A model generated the notes under the pieces. It was given only the letters and a program-made list of their open reading frames with translations. It searched no databases and was not told the DNA's origin. Shown here piece by piece: positions 53,666-62,128 of a stretch of 64,000 bases of DNA. The stretch spans positions 682,001-746,000 of the forward strand of contig NZ_CABVQK010000001.1 of NCBI RefSeq assembly GCF_902499335.1, written 5' to 3'. The number at the start of each line of letters is the position of its first letter. Position 1 is the stretch's first letter. Made by a program: the position numbers and the translations under genes. This DNA is from Burkholderia lata. Its GTDB lineage: Bacteria; Pseudomonadota; Gammaproteobacteria; Burkholderiales; Burkholderiaceae.

Positions 53666-54583
53666 TCAGAAAAGCGGCTTGCCGAGCGAGCCGGGGAACA
53701 GGTCGTCGAAATACAGATGCGCGTCGAAGATCACGCCGACGTGATGGCCGCTCGCGCGATTGACCGGAATCTGCGCCTCGACACCGAACTGCCCGTAGCG
53801 ATTGAGCCACAGCACACCGGGGTTGAGCGTCCCGGTCGTCTGGCCCGAACACGCGCCCGCGGTGCAGGTGCTCATCGGCGCCTCGACGACGAAGATCATG
53901 TTGCTGAGCGGTTGCGGCAGGCCGAGGTTCTTCACCTGCTGCTGCAGGTACGGGATGCTGTATTGCAGCGTCACGCCCCAGCCGAGCGAATTCGGCCCCT
54001 GGTCGGACGACGCGGTGGTCAGGTTCGGCCCGAGTTCGGCCGTGAGCGCGAACGGGCGCAGATAGCCGAGCGACGCGGGCAGATCGCCGAAGCCCTTGCC
54101 GACATAAACAGCCGGCGTGAACGTCGAGTACGCGTTCGCGATCGATTTCGCACCGGTGCCGCCGATCTGGGTTTTCAGGCCGACCGATGCCATGAATTCG
54201 TGCGCGGGGTTCGTGTAAGCGAGGTACTTCACGCCAAGCGTCACGTTGTCCCAGCCCTTCGCGGAGCCGCCGTCCGGCGCGTTCTGCGACACGTACTGGC
54301 TGGCGACGCTGAACGCGAGGTTCTTCGTGATCAGCTTGTCCCACTCGTACGACACGGTATTGACGTTGAGGTTGTTGCCGCTGTCGTCGGAGGACTTGAT
54401 GTGGCCGAACTGCGTGTCGAATTCGTCGCCGACGCCGGGGTCGTCCACGGTCATCGTCGCGGGAAAGACGCGATCGCCGACCACGGCGTGTGCGTTCGCA
54501 AAAGAAGCATGGGACAGGCCGGCAAAGGCGGCCAGCAGCGCGGCACACGCGCGGGGTGCGTGCCGTTGGTTCAAGCGGGGCAT
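53666..54583 (-). CDS. Outer-membrane barrel-like protein of unknown function (305 aa)
   Basis: A signal peptide (cleavage near ANAH, about 31) is followed by a beta-rich sequence with alternating hydrophobic residues (AFSVASQYVSQ, VTLGVKYLAYTNP) ending in a terminal Phe (GSLGKPLF), as in outer-membrane barrels of the MetA/phenol-transport-like group. Upstream of copC with 16 bases between, and probably co-transcribed with it. A role in metal passage is inferred from the neighbours. Confidence 0.7.
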   Translation of the reverse strand: MPRLNQRHAPRACAALLAAFAGLSHASFANAHAVVGDRVFPATMTVDDPGVGDEFDTQFGHIKSSDDSGNNLNVNTVSYEWDKLITKNLAFSVASQYVSQNAPDGGSAKGWDNVTLGVKYLAYTNPAHEFMASVGLKTQIGGTGAKSIANAYSTFTPAVYVGKGFGDLPASLGYLRPFALTAELGPNLTTASSDQGPNSLGWGVTLQYSIPYLQQQVKNLGLPQPLSNMIFVVEAPMSTCTAGACSGQTTGTLNPGVLWLNRYGQFGVEAQIPVNRASGHHVGVIFDAHLYFDDLFPGSLGKPLF

Positions 54584-54691
54584 GTTGCGTGTTCTCCGGT
54601 TGTCGTTCGATGCCGTCGCGCATGCGCGCGACGAACGGCCGCTCGCTCCAGTCTCGAAGCGGCGGCGGTCAGGCGGAAAGATCAGACGAGC

Positions 54692-55075
54692 TCAGGAGAA
54701 CGCAGGAGGTGCGCGCGATTGCGCGACGGTATGGACGAGACGGACGCGGGCCGGAATCGATGCCGACACGATCGGCCGTTGCGAATCCGGAAGCGGAACA
54801 GCGAATGCAACGGCATGACTCGGCAGCGCGACGGCATGGGCAACGAAGCTGCAATAAGGACAAGCGTGCCAGTGCGCCTTGACGCCATGCGCGGGCTTGC
54901 CGTCGTCGTGCGCGACCACCGCTTCGTCGACACTTGCCGTGCAATAGACGGCCAGCGCATCGACGAGCCTGTGACGCGACGCCATCATCTGCGAGACCGC
55001 AGGGGCGAGCGCCATCATCAGGATTGCGATCAATCCGATCAGGCTGCCTGGCTTGCGGAAACGGGCGACGTGCAT
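54692..55075 (-). CDS. DUF2946 protein (127 aa)
   Basis: Hydrophobic N-terminal segment (SLIGLIAILMMALAPAVSQMM), then VYCTASVDE and the DUF2946 core HWHACPYCSFVAHA with CxxC and two His. Third DUF2946-type protein in the block. Begins the leftward unit that continues with the barrel protein and copC. Cys/His arrangement suits soft-metal binding; function unproven. Confidence 0.82.
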   Translation of the reverse strand: MHVARFRKPGSLIGLIAILMMALAPAVSQMMASRHRLVDALAVYCTASVDEAVVAHDDGKPAHGVKAHWHACPYCSFVAHAVALPSHAVAFAVPLPDSQRPIVSASIPARVRLVHTVAQSRAPPAFS

Positions 55076-55162
55076 GACGCGCGACGAGGATGGAGTGCGA
55101 TGAAGATGGTGGATTATGCCACGCTGAAATCGCGCTCAGGCGCCTGAATAATGCAGTAAACA

Positions 55163-55201
55163 GGCTCGATATTTCGGAAAGTCATCCGAAAGGATCGAGC
55201 C
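55163..55201 (-). terminator. Two-tier hairpin downstream of the Old Yellow Enzyme gene
   Basis: Outer arms GGCTCGAT (55163-55170) and ATCGAGCC (55194-55201), inner arms TTTCGGA (55172-55178) and TCCGAAA (55185-55191), 6-base loop. About 70 bases past the stop of the gene at 55269. No clean T-run, so terminator or 3' stabiliser. Confidence 0.55.
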
Positions 55202-55268
55202 TTGAAACGACCCGCCAGGCGACGGGCCGATCAGTGCGGGACCGTCGATTCGGCCCCGCCCACGCACG

Positions 55269-56513
55269 TCACGCCCGCGTACCCGCCGCGCGCCCAGCCA
55301 TCCACTTCCGGTAGCGCCGCGTCTGGCATTGCGCGGCCAGTTGCTGCCTGACCAGCGCGCGCAGCGGCGACACCTGCGGGTGCGTGCGCCGGCCTTCGCT
55401 GAGCCGCGTGAGCTGGAACTTGACGACGGCCATGTTGGCCAGCGCGCCCAGCGCCTTGTTCTTCCAGCGGATCGGTTCCAGCACCGGCGCGCTGTCCTTG
55501 CCGGCCCGCCAGTCGCGCGGCAGGTTCGGCTCGATCGACAACGCGGTCGCGATGCCGACCATCGCCACGCCGCTATCGACCACCTGCTCGGCAACCACGC
55601 GGCGTCGGATACCGCCCGTGACCATCAGCGGCATCCGCGCGACGGCCGTGATGTCGCGTGCGAATTCGAGGAAATACGCTTCACGGGCCAGCGTGCGCCC
55701 GTCGCGCGCCTCGCCCTGCATCGCCGGCACTTCATAGCTGCCGCCCGACAGTTCGACGAGATCGACGCCGAGCGGATTCAGCAGTTCGACCACGCGCTTC
55801 GCATCGTCCGCGCTGAAGCCGCCGCGCTGGAAATCGGCCGAGTTCAGCTTGACCGCGACCGCGAATTCCGGCGACACCGTCGCGCGCACGTCCCGCACGA
55901 TATCGAGCAACAGACGTGCGCGATTCTCGATACTGCCGCCCCACTGATCCTGCCGGCGGTTCGTCAGCGGCGACAGGAACTGGCTCAGCAGATAGCCGTG
56001 CGCCGCGTGAATCTCCACGCCATTGAAGCCGCTCTGCTCCGCGAGCTGCGCGGCGCGCACGAAGCGCCGCTGCACGTCGGCGATATCGGCTTGCGTCATC
56101 TCCTTCGGCACCGGGAACTGCTTCGACAGCGCACCGAGCGCGAGCGGCACGGCCGACGGCGCGAGCGTCGTCTGGCCGAGCGCCGCCTGCATCTGGCGCC
56201 CCGGGTGATTGATCTGCATCCACACGTGCGCGCCGCCCGAGCGCGCCACCTGCGCCCAGCTGCGGAAGCGGTCGAGATGCGCATCGCTCTCGAGCACGAC
56301 GCCGTTCGGCCCCGTCATTGCGCGGCCGTCCACCATCACGTTGCCGGTCAGGATCAGGCCGACCTGGCCATCGGCCCACGCCTGGTACAGGCGCAGCAAC
56401 GCGTCGGACGGTGCGTGGTTCGCATCGGCCATGTTCTCTTCCATCGCGGCCTTGGCCAGACGGTTCGGAATCACCGCCCCGTTGGGCAGTGTCAGCGGTG
56501 TAAACAGGTTCAT
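55269..56513 (-). CDS. NADH:flavin oxidoreductase, Old Yellow Enzyme family
   Basis: A 414-residue FMN enzyme. Landmarks of the barrel: LTLPNGAVIPNRLAKAAM at the start, MQINHPGRQ, GFNGVEIHAAHGYLLSQFLS with the substrate His pair region, and NRRQDQWGGSIENRARLL; a glycine-rich phosphate loop MVTGGIRRR near the end. Reduces activated C=C bonds or nitro compounds with NAD(P)H. The start at 56513 has GAGGG upstream. Divergent from a MerR gene; its promoter has the 19-base spacer typical of MerR activation, so it is probably induced by an electrophile or oxidant sensed by that regulator. Confidence 0.93.
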   Translation of the reverse strand: MNLFTPLTLPNGAVIPNRLAKAAMEENMADANHAPSDALLRLYQAWADGQVGLILTGNVMVDGRAMTGPNGVVLESDAHLDRFRSWAQVARSGGAHVWMQINHPGRQMQAALGQTTLAPSAVPLALGALSKQFPVPKEMTQADIADVQRRFVRAAQLAEQSGFNGVEIHAAHGYLLSQFLSPLTNRRQDQWGGSIENRARLLLDIVRDVRATVSPEFAVAVKLNSADFQRGGFSADDAKRVVELLNPLGVDLVELSGGSYEVPAMQGEARDGRTLAREAYFLEFARDITAVARMPLMVTGGIRRRVVAEQVVDSGVAMVGIATALSIEPNLPRDWRAGKDSAPVLEPIRWKNKALGALANMAVVKFQLTRLSEGRRTHPQVSPLRALVRQQLAAQCQTRRYRKWMAGRAAGTRA

Positions 56514-56541
56514 GGAGGGCACCCTCGATTGACGATGCCCA

Positions 56542-56572
56542 ACGATAACTTTAAAGTCAACTTTAAGGTCAA
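56542..56572 (-). promoter_or_regulatory. MerR-type promoter and operator of the Old Yellow Enzyme gene
   Basis: On the minus strand TTGACC (56567-56572) and TATCGT (56542-56547) are 19 bases apart, and the spacer region carries the near-perfect dyad ACCTTAAAGT-TG-ACTTTAAAGT (56548-56569). Overlong spacers with a central dyad are the hallmark of MerR-activated promoters. Confidence 0.8.
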
Positions 56573-56591
56573 GCATCTTTTGGAGCACACC

Positions 56592-57062
56592 ATGAAAATC
56601 GGCGAACTGGCGAAGGCGAGCGGCCTCGCGGCGTCGCGCATCCGTTTCTACGAAGCAAGCGGGCTGCTCGAACCGGCCCGTCGGCAGGCAAACGGCTATC
56701 GGGAATACGGGTCGGAAGCGTTGACGCGGCTCGCGATCATCGACCGCGCGCAGCGCGCGGGCTTCGCGCTCGACGAGATCCGCGCGGTGCTGCCGCCCGA
56801 TCTCGGCGCGTGGCCGCGCGACGAACTGCTGGCCGCGCTGCGGCACAAGGTCGACGAAATCGTGCTGCTCGAACGGCGTCTCGCGCAGAACCGGCAACAT
56901 CTGGAGGTGCTGATCGACGAGATCGAGAACAAGCCCGAGGGCGAGGATTGCGCGGGCACCGCGCAACGGATGCTCGACCGGATGTGCGCACAGGCCGACC
57001 AAGCGCCGGCATCGGCGCCGGTGCCCGCGCCCGTCCCCCGGCCGACGCGCAAACGCGCATGA
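56592..57062 (+). CDS. MerR-family transcriptional regulator
   Basis: A 156-residue MerR protein: winged helix MKIGELAKASGLAASRIRFY and YREYGSEALTRLAIID, then a long dimerisation helix (VDEIVLLERRLAQNRQHLEV). C-terminal cysteines (EDCAGTA, DRMCAQA) could sense thiol-reactive compounds or metal. The tail is Pro/Ala rich. Divergent from the Old Yellow Enzyme gene with the shared dyad between them, so it is the likely regulator of both. Confidence 0.92.
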   Translation: MKIGELAKASGLAASRIRFYEASGLLEPARRQANGYREYGSEALTRLAIIDRAQRAGFALDEIRAVLPPDLGAWPRDELLAALRHKVDEIVLLERRLAQNRQHLEVLIDEIENKPEGEDCAGTAQRMLDRMCAQADQAPASAPVPAPVPRPTRKRA

Positions 57063-57172
57063 CTGGTTACACTGCCGCACCTGCGAACCTGCGAACAACA
57101 CTCAGCGCTGCGGCAAGACGAGACGACGTGTGCACGTCGGCTTCCGCGGCGCGACCTCATGACCCGATCCGC

Positions 57173-57871
57173 ATGACGATCCCCCGTATCAAAGGATTCC
57201 TCGTCGCCGCGCTGCTGACGTTCGGCATCGGCAGCGCCTGCGCCGCGACGTGCGGCGATACGCCCTCTTCGATCCGTTGCCCGGACACATCCGATCTTCC
57301 GCACGACATCGTCGCGCAGCTTCCCGCCGGCTACGAAGCGCTGGATGCTGCGTCAGGGCGCCTGACCGACAGCGCACGCGTCGGCTATGTCGTCGTCGCG
57401 CATCAGCCCGACGATTCGATGCGCAAGGCGTCGCTGCGTCCGCTGATGATCTTCCTGCCGGACAAGGACGGGCACTACCGGCTCGCGGCGCGCAACGACA
57501 CCGTGATCATGAAAGCCGACGAAGGCGGGATGGGCGATCCGTATCTCGATGGTGTCGCCGAGAACGCGCTCACGATCGAACCGCGCACCTTCACGGTCGA
57601 ACAGGGCGTATTCGCGGGGCCGAGCCACTGGCGCGACCGCGTGACGTTTCGCTACGACGCCGCGCATCGCACGTGGGTGTTCCATCGCGAAGTGATGCGG
57701 AACTGGCGCTTCAACGAGGATCCGAACGGCGATGCGCTGAAAGCCGACCCGGTGCGCGTCACGCGCGCCAATGCGGCGAATGCCGTCACGTTCGAAGCGT
57801 GGCGGCCGAGTTACTGGTGCGATTCGGCCGAGCGGCGCGACAGCGATCCGGCTTGCAGCAAGCAGCATTGA
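57173..57871 (+). CDS. Exported protein of unknown function (232 aa)
   Basis: Starts MTIPRIKGFLVAALLTFGIG with a signal peptide (cleavage near ACAA). Two close cysteine pairs at the mature N-terminus (CGDTPSSIRC) and end (WCDSAERRDSDPAC) could form disulfides. Central region LRPLMIFLPDKDGHYRLAAR and ADEGGMGDPYLDGV is reminiscent of periplasmic beta proteins, but no family is recognised. Alone on the plus strand after merR. Confidence 0.65.
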   Translation: MTIPRIKGFLVAALLTFGIGSACAATCGDTPSSIRCPDTSDLPHDIVAQLPAGYEALDAASGRLTDSARVGYVVVAHQPDDSMRKASLRPLMIFLPDKDGHYRLAARNDTVIMKADEGGMGDPYLDGVAENALTIEPRTFTVEQGVFAGPSHWRDRVTFRYDAAHRTWVFHREVMRNWRFNEDPNGDALKADPVRVTRANAANAVTFEAWRPSYWCDSAERRDSDPACSKQH

Positions 57872-58067
57872 CGGCTGCGCAGCTGAACGGCTGCACGGGC
57901 TGACGACGCGTGTGGCCAAGCGGTATGCGTGGACGCTGCCGCACCGCATGAGCGGTGTGTCTGCGGCCGTGCGGATTTGCTTACGTCGCAGGTAATCGAC
58001 CCGCGCCGCCCGCGCCGCGATCATGGCTCCATCGACGCACGAACCGCGTCACGCCAAGGAGCCCGCC

Positions 58068-58388
58068 ATGACCGCCTACGCCATCGCCCACCTGCACGAC
58101 GTCGAGATGTGCGACGACATCGTCGAATACCTCGAACGCATCGACGGCACGCTCGCGCCGTATGACGGCCATTTCGTGATTCACGGCGCGCGGCCGGAAG
58201 TACGCGAAGGCGTGTGGCGCGGCGACCTGATCGCGATCGTGTTTCCCGATCTCGACACGGCGCGCGCCTGGTACGAATCGGACGCATACCGGCAGATCCA
58301 GCCGCTGCGCGCGCGGCACGCGAGCGGCCCGCTGATCTTGATCGACGGCGTCGACGAGCGGCACCGGGCGACCGACATCCTGCGCTGA
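58068..58388 (+). CDS. DUF1330-family protein (dimeric alpha-beta barrel)
   Basis: A 106-residue protein with the DUF1330 pattern: TAYAIAHLHDVEMCDDIVEY at the start and IVFPDLDTARAWYESDAYRQ in the second half, the ferredoxin-like dimeric alpha-beta barrel. Enzymatic role unknown. CAAGGAG is 7 bases before the ATG. Convergent with the uronate dehydrogenase gene. Confidence 0.9.
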   Translation: MTAYAIAHLHDVEMCDDIVEYLERIDGTLAPYDGHFVIHGARPEVREGVWRGDLIAIVFPDLDTARAWYESDAYRQIQPLRARHASGPLILIDGVDERHRATDILR

Positions 58389-58407
58389 GGCGCGACGCCG
58401 GCGACGC

Positions 58408-59244
58408 TTACGACGCCTTCCGCTCCATCGGCTCGCCGACGACGAAGCCGCCGCCCTGGAACCGCTGCGCGGGATCGTCGTAGTCGGCGGTCGGCGCCGT
58501 CACCGGGAACAGCCCGGCGAACTGCTCGGAGCTGTCGCGCGGGCGGAAGCCGAGGAAGCCGGCCTTCGTGTTGTCCCACCACTTCACCGGGTTGTCCGAC
58601 GCGCCGTACACGATCGCGTGCCCGACGCGGTTCGTCAGCAGCGAGCAGCGCACGAGCTCGATGAAGTCGCGATAGCTGAGGAACGTCACGAGCATGCGCG
58701 GATTCTTCGGCACTTCGAACGACGAGCCGATCCGCAGGCACACCGTCTCGATCCCGAAGCGGTCGAAGTAGTAGCGCGACAGCGATTCGCCGAAGCACTT
58801 CGTCACGCCGTACAGGCTGTCGGGGCGCAGCGGCGAATCGGCGTCGAGCACTTCCGTGACCGGATGGAAACCGATCGCATGGTTCGAGCTCGCGAACACG
58901 ACGCGCTTCACGCCATGCTTGCGCGCGGCTTCGTACAGGTTGTACGTGCCGGTGATGTTCGCGCCGACGAGATCGTCGAACGGCGCATCGACCGAAATGC
59001 CGCCGAGGTGGACGATCGCGTCGACGCCGTCGACGAGCTGCATCACCGCGGCCCGGTCGGCCAGGTCGACGACGCGGGTTTCTTCATGCGCGGCCGCGTC
59101 GCCGAGCGTCGCGATGTCGCTGACGCGCACGACGTCGGCCCAGTCGGCAAGCGCGCCGCGCAACTGGCGGCCGAGGTTGCCGGCCGCGCCCGTCAGCAGC
59201 AGGCGCCCGAACGGTTTGCGCGCGCCGGTGGATGAGGCGTTCAT
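58408..59244 (-). CDS. udh: Uronate dehydrogenase (NAD-dependent SDR-type)
   Basis: A 278-residue extended SDR enzyme: NAD loop LLTGAAGNLGRQLR, catalytic Tyr-x3-Lys in YGVTK (about 144-148), Ser in ASSNHAIGF, and the family's CLRIGSSF. Uronate dehydrogenases oxidise D-galacturonate or D-glucuronate to the aldaro-lactone, the first step of oxidative hexuronate use. AAGGAG precedes the start. A perfect GAAAACGTTTTC operator lies 39 bases upstream, matching that of the hexuronate carrier at 60516, with the LacI regulator encoded between them. Confidence 0.9.
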   Translation of the reverse strand: MNASSTGARKPFGRLLLTGAAGNLGRQLRGALADWADVVRVSDIATLGDAAAHEETRVVDLADRAAVMQLVDGVDAIVHLGGISVDAPFDDLVGANITGTYNLYEAARKHGVKRVVFASSNHAIGFHPVTEVLDADSPLRPDSLYGVTKCFGESLSRYYFDRFGIETVCLRIGSSFEVPKNPRMLVTFLSYRDFIELVRCSLLTNRVGHAIVYGASDNPVKWWDNTKAGFLGFRPRDSSEQFAGLFPVTAPTADYDDPAQRFQGGGFVVGEPMERKAS

Positions 59245-59282
59245 CGAATCTCCTTGAATCTGGCTGAAATCTGACTGAATCA

Positions 59283-59294
59283 GAAAACGTTTTC
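59283..59294. promoter_or_regulatory. LacI-type operator upstream of udh
   Basis: Perfect palindrome GAAAACGTTTTC, 39 bases before the udh start. CG-centred palindromes of this type are recognised by LacI-family repressors. Confidence 0.8.
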
Positions 59295-59418
59295 CAACTA
59301 TACGCGGGAGCGCCGCGGAACGTCAATGGTCGAACCCGTTCGCAGCCATCCGCACTTTCCCGATATTGGCGCGTGGCCGCGCGCGCCCTTTTTCTGCCAC
59401 AATCCGGCGTTATCGGAC

Positions 59419-59430
59419 GAAAACGTTACC
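59419..59430. promoter_or_regulatory. Degenerate operator upstream of the LacI-family gene
   Basis: GAAAACGTTACC shares nine bases with the perfect operators, 7 bases before the regulator start; suggests weak autoregulation. Confidence 0.5.
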
Positions 59431-59436
59431 CTTCGA

Positions 59437-60429
59437 ATGAAAAAAGTTTCCCCGACGATCCGCGACGTGGCGGCGGAAGCCGGCGTGTCGGTCGCGACGG
59501 TATCGAAGTACGTGAACGGCACGCAGCGCTTCTCGCCGACCGTCGAGGCACGGCTCAAGGAGGCGATCGAACGGCTCGGCTACCGTTCGAACCCGCTCGC
59601 GCGCTCGATGATCACCGGCCGCACGCGCACGATCGGCCTCGTGATCCTCGACATCAGCAACCCGCACTTCACGAACGTGGTGAAGGGCGCGAACCGCGTC
59701 GCGCTGCAGCACGACTACACGCTGCTGCTCGTCGATACCGAGGAAAACCAGGCGCGCGAACGCTCGCTGATCGAGGCGCTCGCGCAGCGCGTCGACGGGC
59801 TGATCGTCAGTACGCGGATGCCGGATGACGAAGCCGGCTGGATGCTCGATCTCAACAAGCCGCTCGTGCTGCTGCGTCGCAGCCCGGGCCTGCCGATCCC
59901 GAGTGTCGGCATCGACAACCGGCTGTCGACCTACATGCTCGCGCGCCACCTGCTCAATCTCGGCCACACGCGCATCGCGTATCTCGGTTTCGGCACGGCA
60001 CGCGTGAACGACGAGCGGATCCAGGGCGCGCGCGACTGCCTCGCCGAAGCCGGGCTCACGCTCGACGTGCACGATGCGCATGCACCGACCGCCGAAGCCG
60101 GCGAGCGCGCCTGCTCGCGCGTGATGCTCGGGCCGCAACGCCCGCAGGCGGTGATCTGCTACAACGACCTGATCGCGCTCGGCTTCATGAAGGAAGCCGC
60201 GTCGCTCGGCTTCCGGCTGCCGCAGGATGTATCGGTCGCGGGCATCGACAACGTGCCGTACGGCGAATACGCGGCGCCCGCGCTGACCACCGTCGACATC
60301 CAGAGCGAGAACATGGGCGAACTCGCGATGCAGAAGCTGATCGACGCACTCGCGGGCCGCACCGATGCGAGCTATTCGACGTTCGAGCCGCGGCTGATCA
60401 TGCGCGCGTCGACGGCCGCGGTCGGCTGA
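59437..60429 (+). CDS. LacI-family transcriptional repressor of hexuronate genes
   Basis: A 330-residue LacI protein: N-terminal helix-turn-helix and hinge (TIRDVAAEAGVSVATVSKYV, then ERLGYRSNPLARSM), followed by the sugar-binding-like domain (TIGLVILDISNPHFTNVVKG) to the end (VSVAGIDNVPYGEYAAPALT). GAAAACGTTTTC operators flank it before udh and before the carrier gene, so it most likely represses both until a uronate or its product binds. The start at 59437 is the family start. Confidence 0.93.
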   Translation: MKKVSPTIRDVAAEAGVSVATVSKYVNGTQRFSPTVEARLKEAIERLGYRSNPLARSMITGRTRTIGLVILDISNPHFTNVVKGANRVALQHDYTLLLVDTEENQARERSLIEALAQRVDGLIVSTRMPDDEAGWMLDLNKPLVLLRRSPGLPIPSVGIDNRLSTYMLARHLLNLGHTRIAYLGFGTARVNDERIQGARDCLAEAGLTLDVHDAHAPTAEAGERACSRVMLGPQRPQAVICYNDLIALGFMKEAASLGFRLPQDVSVAGIDNVPYGEYAAPALTTVDIQSENMGELAMQKLIDALAGRTDASYSTFEPRLIMRASTAAVG

Positions 60430-60456
60430 GTTCCCTGCTTCGCGCCTTCAAAAGAA

Positions 60457-60482
60457 AACGCGCCGCCCTCGGGCGGCGCGTT
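60457..60482. terminator. Bidirectional terminator between the repressor and the carrier
   Basis: AACGCGCCGCCC (60457-60468) and GGGCGGCGCGTT (60471-60482), perfect arms, between two convergent genes; A-rich left and T-containing right flanks suit both directions. Confidence 0.85.
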
Positions 60483-60515
60483 CGTTTGCAGACACGCGAT
60501 TACACGATCACTCCA

Positions 60516-61808
60516 TCACGCGTCGAGTTGCGCGGGCTTCATCTTCGGCGTGAGCACGTGCATCACGGCCAACGCGATCAGGTAGGCCGATGCGCCGATC
60601 GCGAACAGCACCCAGTAGTGGCCCGTGCGCTGCAGCACCTGGCCGATCACTTCCGAGAACAGCACGCCGCCGATCGAACCGGCCATCCCGCCGATGCCGA
60701 CCACCGATGCCACCGCGCGGCGCGGGAACAGGTCGGATGCCGTCGTGAACAGGTTCGCCGACCAGCCCTGGTGCGCGGCGGCGGCGAGGCCGACGATCAG
60801 CACCGCGGCCCACAGGCTCTGCACTTGCGACACGAACGCGATCGGCAGCACGCAGCATGCGCAGATCAGCATCGTCGTCTTGCGCGCGCCGTTCACGCTC
60901 CAGCCCGTGCGCAGCAGCATCGACGACAGCCAGCCGCCGCCGATGCTGCCGACCGTCGTCAGCGCGTAGATGCAGACGAGTGGCAGGCCGATGTGCTGCA
61001 TGTCCATCCCGCGCGATTCGTTGAGCCACTTCGGCAGCCAGAACAGGTAGAACCACCACACCGGGTCGGTCAGGAACTTGCCGATCAGGAACGCCCACGT
61101 CTCGCGCTTGCGGATCAGTTCGCCCCAGCGCGGCGCACCGGCATTCGCATTCGCCGCATCGAGCGCTTCGGCTTCGTCGCGCGGCTCGTTGTACTCGGCG
61201 GCGAGCGCGCGCGTATCGGCCTGGCGATAGAACACGAGCCACACCGCGAGCCACACGAGGCCGATCGCGCCGATGATCACGAACGCCGCGCGCCAGCCGT
61301 AGGCCACCGCGATCGCCGGGATGATCGCCGGCGCGAACACCGCACCGATGTTCGCGCCCGAGTTGAAGATGCCGGTGGCGAGCGCTCGTTCGCGGCGCGG
61401 AAACCATTCGGCCGTCGTCTTGATCGCGGCCGGGAAGTTGCCGCCCTCGCCGATCCCGAGCAGCGCGCGCACGAACGCGAAGCCCATCACCGAGCCGACC
61501 GCCGCGTGCAGCATCGCTGCGATGCTCCACACCAGCATCGCCAGCGCGTACGAAATACGCGTGCCGAGCCGGTCGACGATGCGCCCGAAGCCAAGCAGGC
61601 CGATCGCATAGAACGCGGAAAACGCCATCACGATGCGGCCGTACTGCACCTGGCTCCAGCCGATGTCGTGCTGGAGCATCGGCGCGAGCAGGCCGAGGAT
61701 CTGTCGATCCATATAGTTGATGACGGTCGCGAAAAACAGCAGCGCACAGACGGTCCAGCGGTAGCGGCTGGCGGCAGCGCGCACGGCGCCGACGACGGCA
61801 GATTGCAT
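60516..61808 (-). CDS. MFS transporter of the hexuronate (ExuT) family
   Basis: A 430-residue carrier with 12 membrane segments and the anion:cation symporter opening RWTVCALLFFATVINYMDRQ, GFGRIVDRLGTRISYALAM and GIGEGGNFPAAIKTTAEWFP, as in ExuT and GudP. Imports galacturonate, glucuronate or aldarates with protons. GGAGAC precedes the 61808 ATG. A LacI-type operator lies at 61927-61938. Together with udh and the repressor it forms a compact hexuronate regulon. Confidence 0.92.
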   Translation of the reverse strand: MQSAVVGAVRAAASRYRWTVCALLFFATVINYMDRQILGLLAPMLQHDIGWSQVQYGRIVMAFSAFYAIGLLGFGRIVDRLGTRISYALAMLVWSIAAMLHAAVGSVMGFAFVRALLGIGEGGNFPAAIKTTAEWFPRRERALATGIFNSGANIGAVFAPAIIPAIAVAYGWRAAFVIIGAIGLVWLAVWLVFYRQADTRALAAEYNEPRDEAEALDAANANAGAPRWGELIRKRETWAFLIGKFLTDPVWWFYLFWLPKWLNESRGMDMQHIGLPLVCIYALTTVGSIGGGWLSSMLLRTGWSVNGARKTTMLICACCVLPIAFVSQVQSLWAAVLIVGLAAAAHQGWSANLFTTASDLFPRRAVASVVGIGGMAGSIGGVLFSEVIGQVLQRTGHYWVLFAIGASAYLIALAVMHVLTPKMKPAQLDA

Positions 61809-62128
61809 GAATGTCTCCGATGCGCGGCCGCGCCCGTCGCGCCGCACGAATTTCGTTGACCGGCGACCGGCGCCGGGGCGGACGGCGGCGCGCTGTCGCG
61901 CACGGCCGATTCCGCCGATCAATCTGGAAAACGTTTTTCAAAGAATAGGGCGTGTGCCGGTGCCCTGTCAGTCGGGGATTTCGATGAGTCATCTCAAATT
62001 GGTCACGGCAAAAGAGATGACTGTTTCACCACGTGGCATTAACCGTTTTTCCCGGATTTTCCCGACGGACGCGCGCGGGGACGGCTGCCGATACACATGT
62101 CCGATTCCAGCCAGAATCGGGGGCCGGG
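61809..62128. other. Divergent region between the carrier and ada
   Basis: About 320 bases holding the LacI-type operator at 61927-61938 and presumably the ada promoter on the right. No gene seen. Confidence 0.5.
61927..61938. promoter_or_regulatory. LacI-type operator upstream of the hexuronate carrier
   Basis: GAAAACGTTTTT, 11 of 12 matches to the palindrome before udh, about 120 bases upstream of the carrier start. Confidence 0.75.
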
